Origin: Synanceia verrucosa
Lineage: Eukaryota > Chordata > Actinopteri > Perciformes > Synanceiidae
DNA: 64,000 bases
NCBI GenBank assembly: GCA_029721515.1
Contig: CM056559.1
Coordinates: 11,444,501-11,508,500 of the forward strand
Direction: 5' to 3'
In this document: piece after piece, positions 24,293 through 38,699 of the stretch
Numbering within the stretch: position 1 is the stretch's first letter
How the letters are laid out: the number at the start of each line of letters is the position of its first letter
Notes under the pieces: generated by a model
Database searches by the model: none
The model's input: the letters and a program-made list of their open reading frames with translations, nothing else
Told to the model about the DNA's origin: nothing
Made by a program: the position numbers and the translations under genes

Positions 24293-27200
24293 ATGGCAGC
24301 TACCTTCCCCTACAGAGGGGTCCCTGCAGGGATGCCACCAGGTGTGCCCCCTCCTGTTCCCGTCCCAGACTACATGTCTGAGGAAAAACTTCAAGAGAAA
24401 GGTATGTCGGTTTTCAGTCAATGTTCCACATCCCGAGTGTGGTTTAAACTACAGTGTTTTATCACAATTGAGTGTGATTAATTTTTTTCGTGGTTTAATT
24501 GTCCTCCAATTCTGCAGCAAGAAAATGGCAGCACTTGCAGGCAAAGCGCTACTCAGAAAAGAGGAAGTTTGGCTTTGTGGATGCTCAGAAGGAAGATATG
24601 CCACCTGAGCATGTCCGCAAGATCATCAGGGACCATGGAGACATGACCAATCGAAAGTTTCGCCATGACAAGAGGGTGTACCTTGGGTACAATATAATTT
24701 GATTATTTTCTAATTGGTTAAAGAGATCCATCACCTCTGCCGTATCTCATCCTATGTGTTTCTTTTTGTTGAACAGTGCCCTCAAGTACATGCCCCATGC
24801 TGTACTGAAGCTGCTGGAAAACATGCCCATGCCCTGGGAGCAGATCAGAGATGTGCCTGTCCTCTACCACATCACCGGAGCCATTTCATTTGTGAATGAA
24901 ATTCCCTGGGTCATCGAGCCAGTGTACATTGCCCAGTGGGGGTAAGAGAGCGTTTGATGTTTGCCGACGTTATTTTGTTATCAGGTGATCTAATATCACA
25001 AATCAATTGTGTTGTAATTTGTATTTTTAAAATAATTATCATTGCTGTCCCTTGTCCTTCTTTCAGCACCATGTGGATTATGATGCGGCGAGAGAAGCGT
25101 GATCGTCGGCACTTCAAGCGAATGCGCTTTCCGCCATTTGATGATGAGGAGCCGCCGCTGGACTATGCTGACAATATCCTTGATGTGGAACCGCTGGAGG
25201 CGATCCAGATGGAGCTGGACTCTGAGGAGGACTCTTCAGTTGCAGAGTGGCTATATGAGCACCAACCCCTCAAAGACACAGCCAAGTAAGCTATCATGCC
25301 ACTCCCTGAAGACAGACATTTCAAGTTTTTACATATTGGGCTGATGTGTAGCCACCAGAGTCTGACAGTAATTCATTTTTACCTTCATCAGGTTTGTGAA
25401 CGGTACCACATACCGTCGTTGGCAGTTCACACTGCCCATGATGTCCACACTCTACCGCCTGGCCAACCAGCTGCTCACAGACCTGGTGGATTTCAATTAC
25501 TTCTATCTGTTTGACCTGAAGGCCTTCTTCACTTCCAAGGCCTTGAATATGGCCATCCCTGGAGGACCAAAGTTTGAGCCACTGGTCAGAGACATCAACC
25601 TCCAGTAAGGACTTCTCTTTTTTTCAATACGTCTTTAAACATACAGACTTGACACTGTTAATGTTATTTTAGACTTTGGGGGTCACTTGGCATGACCACC
25701 ACTTGTATGCCCCTAAATGTTTAAATTATTCTTAATTTAGCCTTTATCATATGCCATAGTTTAAATGGCAATCCTGTTTTAACTCAAAGAAAAGATCAAG
25801 TAAGAACATATGCCAGATGATTTCTGCTGTAATTGATCCTTCTCTGTCTTCTTCAGGGATGAAGACTGGAATGAGTTCAATGACATCAACAAGATCATCA
25901 TCCGCCAGCCTATCAGGACAGAGTACAAAATCGCCTTCCCCTACCTGTATAACAACTTGCCGCACCATGTCCATCTCACCTGGTAAGAAATTCATGAAGT
26001 TGCCATTCATTTAAAAAATAATTCAAATTCATTTAGAAATAACGAATGTAACTTGTGTGAAGGGCCACCGAACATCTTGAAATAAGTGAGTGACTCAAGA
26101 CTGTACCCTTGCAGGTATCATACACCGAACGTGGTGTTCATCAAGACAGAAGACCCAGATCTCCCAGCGTTCTACTTTGACCCACTGATCAACCCCATTT
26201 CACACAGACATTCTGTCAAGGTATATTCAGAAGATTGTCGACCTCCTTAGTTTTGCATCAGTGAAAAGAGAAATATTGTTCCTGACACTAAATTACATGT
26301 TAAGTTCTAAATGACGACCTCTTACAAAGGCGCACTTGTGTTGGTCTGCTTGCTTGTGCGTTAGAACTGGAGGAATATAGAAATGAATGGTGATCTCCAT
26401 TATTACTGGCTGCAGCTGCAGTTGGTCCTTCACCATTCAGATATTTTTTTCACGATCAGAGTTCAAGCTGCAGTAGAATTTAAAATGATCGTGTTCTGCT
26501 TTCTTTACATTTTAGCAGTTGTATTTCCAAGCAAATGTTCTTAAATTGTTTTTGTTATTTCCTGCGTACACAGAGTCAGGAGCCTCTCCCTGATGATGAT
26601 GAGGAATTTGAGCTCCCTGAGTATGTGGAGCCCTTCCTCAAGGAGACCCCACTCTACACAGACAACACTGCCAATGGCATCGCTTTGCTGTGGGCGCCGA
26701 GGCCCTTCAACCTCCGATCTGGCCGCACAAGGCGTGCCATTGATATCCCTCTGATCAAGAACTGGTGAGCAAACTATCAACATTAGAAGTAGAAATGTGT
26801 CATCATTTACTGAACACAAACACAAGGGTCGGCTTTGTGGCAAACATTGTTTTATGCATCTATTCAGAGTCTCATTGAAGCGATAAGTAGTGGTTGTGTG
26901 TTAAATTACTCTCCAGGTACCGTGAGCACTGCCCCGCAGGACAGCCAGTGAAAGTGCGTGTGTCATACCAGAAACTGCTCAAGTACTATGTGCTCAATGC
27001 TCTCAAACACAGACCGCCCAAAGCCCAGAAGAAAAGGTGAGTGTGCTTTTTTTTTTAATTCCTGTCAATCTATCTTTTAATTGAAGCAGTTTCTTTGTTC
27101 ATCAACAACATTTTTTTAGTTAAAATTTTCTATCTGCTGTCTTTCAGGTATCTCTTCCGCTCCTTCAAGGCCACCAAGTTCTTTCAGTCCACCAAGCTGG

Positions 27201-30200
27201 ACTGGGTGGAGGTGGGTCTGCAGGTTTGCAGACAGGGTTACAACATGCTCAATCTGCTGATCCACCGTAAGAACCTGAACTACCTGCATCTGGACTACAA
27301 CTTCAACTTGAAACCTGTCAAGACACTGACCACAAAGGTACAATCTCAAGGGCAGATACACCTTTTGTTGTTGCAGTTCCCAACAATGTGTTGAATTATA
27401 TATTGTATTAAATATGCCATACTTTATTGAAGTACTAAGAGCCTTCTGTAGTGTTTTATGGTTGACTTAAAACTTTGTTTTTGTACCCCCAGGAAAGAAA
27501 GAAGTCCCGATTCGGCAATGCCTTTCATTTGTGCAGAGAGGTGCTGCGTCTCAGCAAGCTGGTGGTGGACAGCCATGTGCAGTACAGACTGGGGAATGTT
27601 GATGCCTTCCAGGTTAATTAAGCAACAGATTTGTAACATGTAGGATTATTCTGTAGTAATTCTGAGCACTTGACTAATCCTGGAATTTCCCTCTTGTATT
27701 ATAGTTGGCTGATGGGCTGCAGTACATCTTTGCTCATGTGGGTCAGCTGACCGGTATGTACCGCTACAAGTACAAGTTGATGAGACAAATCCGGATGTGC
27801 AAAGATCTGAAGCATCTCATCTACTACCGGTTCAACACTGTAAGCAAACACTCCAGATACTTGGGATGTTATATTTGTTGCATTTCCCACAAACTACACA
27901 AAAATGTTTAGCTTGAAACCAAAAGTTTCTGTTTTTTATGTGTATCTATATCAGGGTCCTGTGGGCAAGGGTCCAGGTTGTGGCTTCTGGGCTCCAGGCT
28001 GGAGAGTGTGGCTGTTCTTCATGAGGGGGATCACACCGCTGTTGGAGAGGTGGCTGGGGAATCTGCTCGCCAGGCAGTTTGAAGGTATGAATGAATGAAT
28101 GAATTTTCCACACATTTGCTGTAGCTGATATTCACCAACCAAAATGGTATGGTCTGCAGGAGCCTGCAGGATTTGTTAAACCATTTGAGCAACCATGTAT
28201 TTTGATTGCCCCAACAGGACGTCACTCCAAGGGCGTAGCCAAAACAGTGACCAAACAGCGTGTGGAGTCTCACTTTGACCTTGAGTTGCGTGCCGCTGTG
28301 ATGCATGACATCCTGGACATGATGCCAGAGGGCATTAAACAGAACAAGGCCAGAACCATCCTGCAGCACCTCAGCGAGTCCTGGAGATGCTGGAAGGCCA
28401 ACATCCCATGGAAGGTCAGTCCATTACAGAGATCACTTCAACTGTGACTGAAAGTGATATGGGAGAGGGAATGCTTTGTTATTAAGCTGCAAGGAGTAAT
28501 CACTGAATCCTTAAGGTGCTGCTGATTTAATTTAGGATTTGTTTGATTCTCATTCCAGGTACCAGGCCTGCCCACTCCCATTGAGAACATGATCCTGCGC
28601 TACGTGAAGGCTAAAGCTGACTGGTGGACCAACACTGCCCACTACAACCGTGAGCGAATCCGCAGAGGAGCCACAGTGGACAAGACTGTGTGCAAGAAGA
28701 ACCTGGGGAGGCTGACTCGTCTGTACCTGAAAGCTGAGCAGGAGAGACAGCACAACTACCTGAAGGTAACACACTGGGAGAAATCTCAAAGAGAATACAT
28801 TGAAAGGGTGCTTCCATTGAATAAAAACATTTTGCACTGTCAATTTCATTGTTGCATTGATTAGTCATGTGACCTTAAATGAAGTCCTCTTACAAAGGCG
28901 CGCTTGCATTGGTCTGCTTGCCTGTGCGTAAGAACGGGAGGAATATTAAAATGAATGGTGTCTTTTATTTGCTTTACCACTGGCTGCAGCTGCAGTCGCC
29001 TCCTCACCATTCAGATAGTGCTTCTAGTTCTAGTGCATAGTATTCCTTCAAAACCCTTGTTTGTTTTAATTTTTGTGTGCATTTCCTGCCTACAGGATGG
29101 CCCTTACATCACAGCTGAAGAGGCGGTAGCCATTTACACCACCACTGTTCACTGGCTGGAGAGCCGGCGGTTCTCGCCCATCCCTTTTCCCCCGCTGTCG
29201 TACAAACATGACACCAAGCTGCTCATCCTGGCCTTGGAGAGGCTCAAGGAGGCGTACAGGTAAACACACATTTTGACCTAAACAACTTTTATCAACAAAT
29301 GCCAGAATTTTATCCTCTTCATACTTAGTTTGTCTCTGTTTTGTTCTGTAGTGTGAAGTCTCGTCTGAACCAGAGTCAGAGGGAGGAGCTGGGGCTGATT
29401 GAGCAGGCGTACGACAATCCTCACGAGGCCTTGTCCAGGATCAAACGTCACCTGCTCACTCAGAGAGCTTTCAAAGAGGTCAGGACCAAGATGTGCTGAT
29501 ATGTTTACTTGTCAAACAAATATATTTTTTTATTAAACAATTCAGTTTGTTGTCCATGGATAAAAATCTCTTAACTTCAGTGCTTTCATTAGGTTATTGA
29601 CAGGAAAAATTTGGAGGCCTTTGAGCTCTTGATTTTGAGATCAACAGCATATTTTTCAATTCACTGCAGGAAATGTTTGTTATACTCTGAATTTATTGCC
29701 ATTATGGACATGTCTTACCCATCATGTTGGAATTATCTTAGTCTCAGAACTGCTTCTTATTTTCCAGGTGGGTATCGAGTTCATGGACTTGTACAGTCAC
29801 CTGGTGCCTGTCTATGATGTGGAGCCCCTGGAGAAGATCACCGATGCCTACCTTGACCAGTACTTGTGGTACGAGGCGGACAAGAGACGTCTTTTCCCAC
29901 CCTGGATCAAACCTGCTGACACTGAACCACCACCGCTGCTGGTCTACAAGTGGTGCCAAGGTCAGAACCAATAAGAGATTTTACTGTCTGATCATACTGG
30001 GTCAAGAGGAACTTTTCCTCCCACTGTTGGTATGTTGACAGGGCCAAAAGACAAATATCTGAAGGGTTTTTGTTAATTCTCCTCAGGCATCAACAACTTG
30101 CAGGACGTGTGGGAGACGGCAGAGGGAGAATGTAACGTGATGTTGGAGTCCCGATATGAGAAGATGTACGAAAAGATTGATCTGACGCTGCTCAACAGGC

Positions 30201-33200
30201 TGCTGCGTCTGATTGTTGACCACAACATCGCTGATTACATGACAGCCAAGAACAACGTGGTCATCAACTACAAGGTAAATGGACCAATTCATTTTAAATC
30301 TGATTTAATCCTGTATAATCTTTTTATAGATAAGGTATTTCTTGTGGTGTTTGATCAAAATGTTTTTCTCGTTTCTTGCATATTTAGGATATGAACCACA
30401 CCAACTCGTACGGCATCATCAGGGGTCTCCAGTTTGCCTCGTTCATTGTCCAGTACTACGGCCTGGTGATGGACCTGCTGGTGCTGGGCCTGCACCGTGC
30501 CAGTGAGATGGCCGGCCCTCCTCAGATGCCCAATGACTTCCTCAGTTTCCAAGACACACCCACGGAGAGCGCCCACCCGATCCGACTGTACTGCCGCTAC
30601 ATCGACCGCATCCACATCTTCTTCAGGTGCGATTGAATATCTAAAAATAAAGATGTTACTTGCTTCATCTTTTGAAAGTACTACAAGTAACAGCTTTCCC
30701 TTCGCTGCCAAACAGTACTCAGGAACAGGAATGAAAAAGGAGTTTTTTTGTTTGTTTGTTTTTTAGTTTATGAAGTTGTGGCTTTTTTGTGGGTCCACCA
30801 GGTTCTCAGCTGATGAGGCCAGGGATCTGATTCAGAGGTACCTGACAGAGCACCCAGACCCCAACAATGAGAACATAGTGGGTTACAACAACAAGAAGTG
30901 CTGGCCCCGTGATGCCCGCATGAGACTGATGAAGCACGATGTCAACCTGTGAGTTCCTGCTCTTAAACTAGTTTGCTAGTACTAGTAAACAATTAGGTTA
31001 TTATTTTATGTTCATTTCACCACTTTTGGAGACTAATAGTCAAAACCTCTCTGATCTTATTATTCTTAGGGGACGTGCTGTGTTCTGGGACATCAAAAAC
31101 CGCCTACCCAGATCAGTGACCACTGTCCAGTGGGAGAACAGCTTCGTTTCGGTCTACAGCAAAGACAACCCCAACCTGCTCTTCAACATGTGTGGCTTTG
31201 AGTGCCGCATCTTACCAAAGTGCCGCACCAGCTACGAGGAGTTTACACACAAGGATGGCGTGTGGAATCTGCAGAACGAGGTGACGCATCATTACTGTAG
31301 TGATACTTGCATCTTATGATAGCATAGCTTCTGTGTCTCAAAGTGGCTATGATCACATCCCTTTTTTTAAGTTTTGTGTTGTATTTACATGTGTAGGTAA
31401 CCAAAGAAAGGACAGCTCAGTGTTTCTTGCGTGTGGACGATGAGTCGATGCAGCGCTTCCACAACAGAGTGCGTCAGATCCTGATGGCTTCTGGATCCAC
31501 CACATTCACCAAGGTCAGCTGACAACCATATAATGCTAATGTAGCACGTAATATTAAAAAACAGAAATGGTTAATTATCTGGTCAGAATATTTCAGTATG
31601 ACCCGCCTTTACCTCCAGATTGTGAACAAGTGGAACACGGCTCTGATTGGTCTGATGACGTATTTCCGCGAGGCTGTGGTCAACACCCAGGAGCTCCTCG
31701 ACCTGCTGGTTAAGTGTGAGAACAAGATCCAGACACGTATCAAGATAGGCCTGAACTCCAAAATGCCTAGCCGCTTCCCTCCTGTCGTCTTCTACACTCC
31801 AAAAGAGTTGGGCGGCCTCGGCATGCTGTCCATGGGCCACGTGCTTATTCCTCAGTCAGACCTGCGGTACGTCAGCATGGAGGCTGCTGCTGTCTTGATC
31901 CCCTGTCAGCAAATTAGCTTGTCTTCCATTTAGCAAACTGGGTTTTAATGCCTCTTCCTCTTCTACCAGGTGGTCCAAGCAGACAGATGTGGGCATCACT
32001 CACTTCAGGTCTGGAATGAGCCACGAAGAAGACCAGCTGATTCCTAACCTGTATCGTTACATTCAGCCATGGGAGAGCGAGTTCATCGACTCCCAGAGGG
32101 TTTGGGCCGAATACGCCCTGAAAAGACAGGAGGCCATCGCCCAGAACAGGTATTTTCATAATCAGATCAATGATAATGTGTGTTGGAGTCACAGAAAATT
32201 ACCGTTTTTCACTGATCCAGTAGTATTTATTTTAACAAAAATGTGCTGAAACTAGACCAGGGAAATATGAGGGTGTTTTCTGTGTTTCAGGCGACTGACA
32301 CTGGAGGATTTGGAGGACTCATGGGACAGAGGAATCCCCCGTATCAACACACTTTTCCAGAAGGACAGACACACACTGGCCTATGACAAAGGCTGGAGAG
32401 TCAGGACAGATTTCAAACAGTACCAGGTATGATGGAGACTACTAATTGGCTGACGTCTGAAACTGAACTTGTGTTAATATAGTAAGAAGTTGCATTTAAC
32501 ACAGGCATATATATATCTCATGATGTCTCTGTCTGGACTGGGTGCAGGTCCTGAAGCAGAATCCGTTCTGGTGGACCCACCAGAGGCATGATGGCAAACT
32601 GTGGAACCTGAACAACTACCGCACAGACATGATCCAAGCTCTGGGTGGTGTGGAGGGCATCCTCGAGCACACACTCTTCAAAGGCACTTACTTTCCCACC
32701 TGGGAGGGTCTCTTCTGGTGAGAGTGTGGATACTAAGAATGCTAACAGTGCGAGAATATCAGAATTAACAGTTTGATCACTTTAGTGCTCAAACAACTCT
32801 GAAGTTTGTTAGCTGATAATGGGGGACAAAAATGAGCAGAATCAAAATACTTGCTATTCTGTTGTATGTGGGTTTTCTATTTAATAGGTCAGCTGCCTTG
32901 TTGGTTATTTTTGAGTTGTCAATTTGTTTAATTCCTTCATTAATTGTCTCTATTTATGGACTTTAGGGAAAAGGCCAGTGGCTTTGAGGAGTCCATGAAA
33001 TGGAAGAAGCTGACCAATGCCCAGAGGTCTGGTCTGAACCAAATCCCCAACCGTCGCTTCACTCTTTGGTGGTCACCCACCATCAACAGAGCCAACGTTA
33101 GTACAACCAACTTTTGTGTATATATATATATATATTTAAAATGTTTTTTAGGCCCTGTCTAAATGATTTAAACATGGCTGTCTTGGCCTCCATTTTCTCT

Positions 33201-36200
33201 CCTTTTTGCCTTTAGGTGTACGTGGGATTCCAGGTACAACTTGACCTGACAGGAATCTTCATGCACGGCAAGATCCCGACACTGAAGATCTCCCTCATCC
33301 AGATTTTCAGGGCTCACTTGTGGCAGAAGATTCATGAGAGCATCGTCATGGATCTCTGTCAGGTAGGTGCTGTTTCTTTAACCTCATCAGAGACTCTGCA
33401 GAACAGCAGATATGTATCACTCTCATATCTTAAAGTGGCTCTCCACCTGCTCAATTATTGATTGTACTTGCCTTTTTTTGTTTTCAGGTGTTTGATCAGG
33501 AGCTGGATGCTCTTGAGATTGAGACGGTGCAGAAGGAGACCATCCACCCCAGGAAGTCGTACAAGATGAACTCATCTTGTGCAGACATCCTCCTTTTTGC
33601 ATCATACAAGTGGAACGTCTCTCGACCATCTCTGCTTGCTGACTCAAAGTATGACTTTTGAAGCTTTCTTTACGTGACTTTTTCTTTCAGGAAAACATAT
33701 CACTGACTGTATATTACAGTTGTACTAGGTCCTCTGAATACATTAAAGGGTTTTGTAAAGTCATTGTGGAGACTTTGTAAATGTTCTTTATCTCGTCTTA
33801 TATGAATTAAATTGTTCATCTCTTCCTGCAGGGACGTGATGGACAGCACCACCACCCAGAAGTACTGGATCGACATCCAGCTGCGCTGGGGTGACTATGA
33901 CTCCCATGACATTGAGCGCTACGCCAGGGCCAAGTTCCTGGACTACACCACCGACAACATGAGTATCTACCCCTCCCCTACAGGGGTGCTCATTGCCATC
34001 GACTTGGCTTACAACCTCCACAGGTTAGGCTTGTTACAAATGTTACATGTATGTTTGGGGCCAATATGATGGAGATTAATAACTGACTGATGTGTAAGAG
34101 AAACTGAAAGGGTTTGTCTTTACTACAGTGTAGCATTTACTGGTGTTTGAGGAAGGTTCAGCTGTGTAGTATTATAGGTGTGTAAATATAAACCTGAAAA
34201 TTGTCTGGCAATGCTTCACACCATTGCCTGGATTTTTGACATCCTCTTGTTCCTGTCAACAAGTATGTTCTTCAGTAGCCTCTGAAGTCTTCACGCTACC
34301 TTCCTAACATATTTTAACATTAACGCAACTGTCTGCAGTCAAGAGTCAAATCAGCTCTAATTGTTGCTGTATAGATCAACTCTGACCTTCTTAGTGTTTC
34401 TCTCTGGATGTCAATGCAGGGAATATTGATTAAAAAAATGTTTTGATGGTATTTATGTTATTCTTATCTCCTCCATAGTGCCTATGGCAACTGGTTCCCT
34501 GGAAGCAAGCCGCTAATCCAGCAGGCTATGGCCAAGATCATGAAGGCCAACCCTGCCCTGTACGTGCTCAGGGAGCGCATCCGCAAAGGTCTGCAGCTGT
34601 ACTCCTCCGAGCCCACTGAGCCCTACCTGTCCTCACAGAACTACGGTGAACTCTTCTCCAATCAGATCATTTGGTTTGTAGATGACACCAATGTGTACCG
34701 AGTCACCATTCACAAGGTGAGAGCAACTTTTGGATTTACTGCTTTTTCATTTTGAAAATAAAGTGTTTGAATATGTTGCTTTTGCATAGGAATATAAAAA
34801 ATATATTCTTTTAGATTTAGTTGCACATATTCTTTGTCTATTCCAACAGACCTTTGAGGGTAACTTGACCACAAAGCCCATCAATGGCGCTATATTCATC
34901 TTCAACCCCAGGACTGGTCAGCTTTTCCTCAAGATCATTCACACGTCTGTGTGGGCTGGACAGAAACGTCTGGGACAGGTGCGGACCAGCCTCCTCACTT
35001 TTATCACCACCACTCTTAGTATGATTTTATTTAAGTATTGTTGGGAGCATATGTTCAAGAAAAAGGCTTCTAGCTATCGTTGAATTTTTGTTTGTGCTGT
35101 TCCACGTTGGCTCTGTTCATTTATTTCCACTACAAAAACAATGTAGCTAAATTTAATCTATCGTATCCAGAATGGGTGATATTCCATCTTATCTTTTTTT
35201 TTTTTTTTTTTTAACATGTGGTTATTTTGTTTGTTATTGAAGTTTTTAACTCTATAGTTCACACCTAATTGATACAGACACGCTCAAACACTTTCTTACC
35301 CCTTCAAAGTGACCAAAGAGTTCCTCTGAAGTTGCTCACTCCCTCATTAGAGTCAAACGTTTTTCTTTCTTTGTGTAGCTGGCCAAATGGAAGACAGCTG
35401 AAGAAGTGGCTGCCCTGATTCGCTCCCTCCCTGTGGAAGAGCAACCAAAACAGATCATTGTAACCAGGAAGGGCATGCTGGACCCTCTGGAGGTGAGACT
35501 TTTTCACGCTAAGACCTGCTACAACAGCTTCTGACAGTTGCACACGTACCCCGGTGCTTTCTAGAACCGATGCCATGTTCTCTATGTGCAGGTCCACTTG
35601 CTCGACTTCCCCAACATCGTGATCAAAGGCTCTGAGTTGCAGCTGCCCTTCCAGGCCTGTCTGAAGGTGGAGAAGTTTGGGGACCTGATCCTGAAGGCTA
35701 CAGAGCCTCAGATGGTGCTGTTCAACCTCTACGATGACTGGCTCAAGACCATCTCGTCTTACACAGTAAGTTTCACACAAGGCTAAGACTAAATTTATCT
35801 CTGTTTTGTCTCTCTATCAAAGTGCTTTGTTAAAACCACCAATAATGATCATCTGCACCTGGGCTAATTTGGCAACAAAACTCATTTTGTTTGGTGCATT
35901 TAAACACCATCTTTAAAACAAAAGCTATCGCAGCCACTCCACTTGGCAGGACTTGCTTCCTGTTCCTTGTGTGAGATGGCCAGCATAAAATAAAGTCGCT
36001 CCCTTCAGACAATATTTTGATCTGAATGATTGAGACCCTGAGCCTTCAAAGGGTTTTCAAGTACCAACTTATCCTGTGTAAACTGTTTGTGTTTGGCGGT
36101 CTGCCTCGATCTCTAGGCCTTCTCCCGACTCATCCTGATCCTCAGAGCGCTCCACGTCAACAACGACCGTGCCAAGGTGATTCTGAAACCTGACAAGACA

Positions 36201-38247
36201 ACTATCACCGAACCTCATCACATATGGCCCACGCTCACTGATGAGGAGTGGATCAAGGTGGAAGTGCAACTCAAGGATCTGATTCTGGCAGATTATGGAA
36301 AAAAGAACAAGTGAGTATTAAACGATGGACTGAATATTTGTCTGAAAGGACAAATGTGATACAACTTTTTGTTCTGTAAATTAATAGATAAATTAAAGCC
36401 AGGCTTGTGTTAAATAGTCGATGTTTCCCTTGTGTTTGTCCAGTGTGAACGTGGCGTCACTGACCCAGTCTGAGATCCGTGACATTATCCTGGGTATGGA
36501 GATCTCCGCTCCATCACAGCAGCGTCAGCAGATTGCCGAGATTGAGAAGCAGACCAAAGAGCAGTCACAGCTCACAGCTACACAGACCCGAACTGTTAAC
36601 AAACACGGCGATGAGATCATCACCTCAACAACCTCCAACTATGAGACCCAGACCTTCTCATCTAAGACTGAATGGAGAGTCAGGTAGACAGTTTTTTTTT
36701 TAATTTTTATATATGAATTTCTTTAATTAAGAATGAGTTTATGATCCATAAAGTGACATGACATCATAGCTTATTGTAGTTTAAAAAAAAAAAAAAAAAA
36801 ATCAAGGCAGTCTTTACCTTTGGTTTCCATCTCTGCTGGCTTTAATGTTCCTTGTTCTTCACCTGTCAGGGCCATATCTGCTGCCAACCTCCATCTCCGA
36901 ACCAACCACATCTACGTGTCATCTGATGACATCAAAGAGACGGGCTACACCTATATCCTGCCCAAGAATGTCCTTAAAAAGTTCATCTGCATCTCAGATC
37001 TGCGAGCACAGGTATGTAGTTCAGCAGCTGATAGACTGTTTCCTTTGCTTATATTGCTGCATGTTGTGATTTCTCTAATGGAGAGTTTCTCATCACGTCT
37101 GTACAAAGTGAAGAAACCGTAGATACTGATGGTGCACTGTGTTGTTCCAGATTGCAGGCTACCTGTATGGCACCAGTCCACCAGACAACCCCCAGGTGAA
37201 GGAAATCCGCTGCATCGTCATGGTGCCACAGTGGGGGACTCACCAGACTGTCCACCTGCCCAACCAGCTGCCGGGACACGAATACCTTAAAGTAAGACAA
37301 GTGTATTTGTACATTTCACAATGTAGAAAATAACATTTCATGAAGTGTGCTTTCTGTTGTACCGTTGATTTTTAACTTCTTTCCTCTCCTGAAACAGGAA
37401 ATGGAACCTCTCGGCTGGATCCATACCCAGCCTAATGAGTCACCCCAGCTGTCTCCACAGGACGTCACCACCCATGCCAAGGTCATGGCTGATAACCCCT
37501 CTTGGGATGGAGAAAAAACCATCATCATCACTTGCAGGTGTGTTATATGACAGACAGTTTCGAGTAAAATCTGGAAGTCCATATTCTAAATCGGCATAGG
37601 TTCAAATACTTGACTCATTGCAGTTCTGCTTTGTGGGACCCTCCCTCTGCTCCTACATCTGTATGCTGTTTGCTTTTTCATGTTCCGATAATAAGCATGT
37701 TTTATGAGCAGTGTTACAGTTATAACTGCAATAATAAAGTGGTGGTTACCTCTTGTTTTTAGCTTCACCCCAGGCTCGTGCACGCTTACGGCCTACAAGC
37801 TGACACCCAGTGGCTATGAGTGGGGTCGGCAGAACACCGACAAGGGCAACAACCCTAAAGGCTACCTGCCATCCCACTATGAAAGAGTGCAGATGCTGCT
37901 GTCTGATCGTTTCCTGGGCTTCTTCATGGTGCCTGGCCAAGTGTCCTGGAACTACAACTTCATGGGTCAGTAGCCTGTTTTTACTTTTATTTTTTTTTAT
38001 TATTGGATTAAAGCTTAAAAACTGTCAGCATTACTGATTAGGATTGGCAGAATAGGTAATTCAACATAGTGCTTTGGTCTCTTATGCTCCAGGTGTTCGC
38101 CATGACCCCAACATGAAGTACGACCTGCAGCTGGCCAACCCCAAGGAGTTCTACCATGAAGTCCACCGGCCCTCGCACTTCCTAAACTTTGCCTCACTGC
38201 AGGAGGGTGAGATCTATAACGCAGACCGCGAAGACATGTATGCCTGA
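24293..38247 (+). CDS. prpf8: pre-mRNA-processing-splicing factor 8 (U5 snRNP scaffold)
   Basis: Central scaffold of the spliceosome catalytic core (U5 snRNP, nucleus). 42 coding exons give 7017 nt, 2338 aa (human 2335), so the gene is complete and intact. Exon ends in order: 24293-24401, 24518-24686, 24777-24941, 25067-25285, 25392-25604, 25857-25982, 26115-26220, 26574-26764, 26917-27036, 27148-27337, 27493-27612, 27705-27839, 27955-28084, 28218-28414, 28559-28765, 29096-29259, 29352-29478, 29768-29960, 30087-30274, 30388-30626, 30802-30948, 31070-31280, 31397-31513, 31619-31866, 31970-32149, 32291-32426, 32548-32717, 32967-33096, 33216-33362, 33488-33648, 33832-34023, 34479-34716, 34850-34978, 35379-35492, 35592-35765, 36117-36310, 36444-36683, 36870-37011, 37151-37291, 37398-37537, 37763-37965, 38093-38247. 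The Pro-rich N-terminus, PRO8NT, PROCN, RRM-like, U5/U6-binding, RNase H-like and C-terminal JAB/MPN regions all follow in order; the end is EDMYA. All introns look GT-AG. Confidence 0.98.
26319..26446 (+). ncRNA. candidate H/ACA snoRNA, copy A (prpf8 intron)
   Basis: About 128 bases in the intron after exon 26115-26220, on the host sense strand. A 5' hairpin has gcgcac pairing with gtgcgt. A hinge contains an ANANNA H-box candidate (atagaa). A 3' hairpin is closed by gaatggtg pairing with caccattc. It is followed by agATAttt, where ATA would stand for the ACA box. A diverged copy with the same architecture sits in another prpf8 intron. No guide target was worked out. A mobile repeat is the alternative. 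Confidence 0.55.
28885..29020 (+). ncRNA. candidate H/ACA snoRNA, copy B (prpf8 intron)
   Basis: Related to the element at 26319-26446 and in the same orientation, in the intron after exon 28559-28765. It keeps the 5' hairpin pairing (gcgc with gtgc, outer cctc with gagg), an H-box candidate (atatta), the identical 3' stem gaatggtg/caccattc, and agATAgtg at the end. The loop between 3' stem arms differs while the stem is unchanged, as expected for a structured RNA. Family unnamed. Confidence 0.55.
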
Positions 38248-38688
38248 GAGCCACACTTTTTTTTTTGGTAGATAGCTCAGCTGGAATCATGTGGAGCCAG
38301 CCCAGAAGAACAGCCCGTGTAATATTTCTATTGAACAAATGTAACTGTGATGTTTGGAAATTCGTCTTTAGAATCTTTTTAGGAAACTGTTAATTTTTTG
38401 GTATTTTCTACAGATGTTTTTTTCCCCCACTCTTTTACCTCCTTTATTACAGTGAACTATCTTGAAAAAGATGCAGTCTTTGTGGCTTGTGATACATCTA
38501 GGCCTATGAACATTTTTGTGTAGTGTTCAGTATACAAGACTTCGGGGTGATATTTGACTATTAATTGTTTCAGAAGGGTAAAAACTTCCCCTTACAACCA
38601 AACTGAAATCGAATGGTGTATTTTCATGCCATTAATGCCCTGTTGCTATGTTGTGCTGTACATCCTGTGACATTGTAGCTTGGCTTTA

Positions 38689-38694
38689 AATAAA
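38689..38694 (+). terminator. prpf8 poly(A) signal
   Basis: AATAAA 442 bases after the prpf8 stop codon, the first canonical signal in the 3' UTR. Confidence 0.75.
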
Positions 38695-38699
38695 GATCC

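Noticed and set aside
35304..35780. 158-codon minus-strand frame
   Set aside because: Antisense to two prpf8 coding exons and the intron between; no family resemblance.
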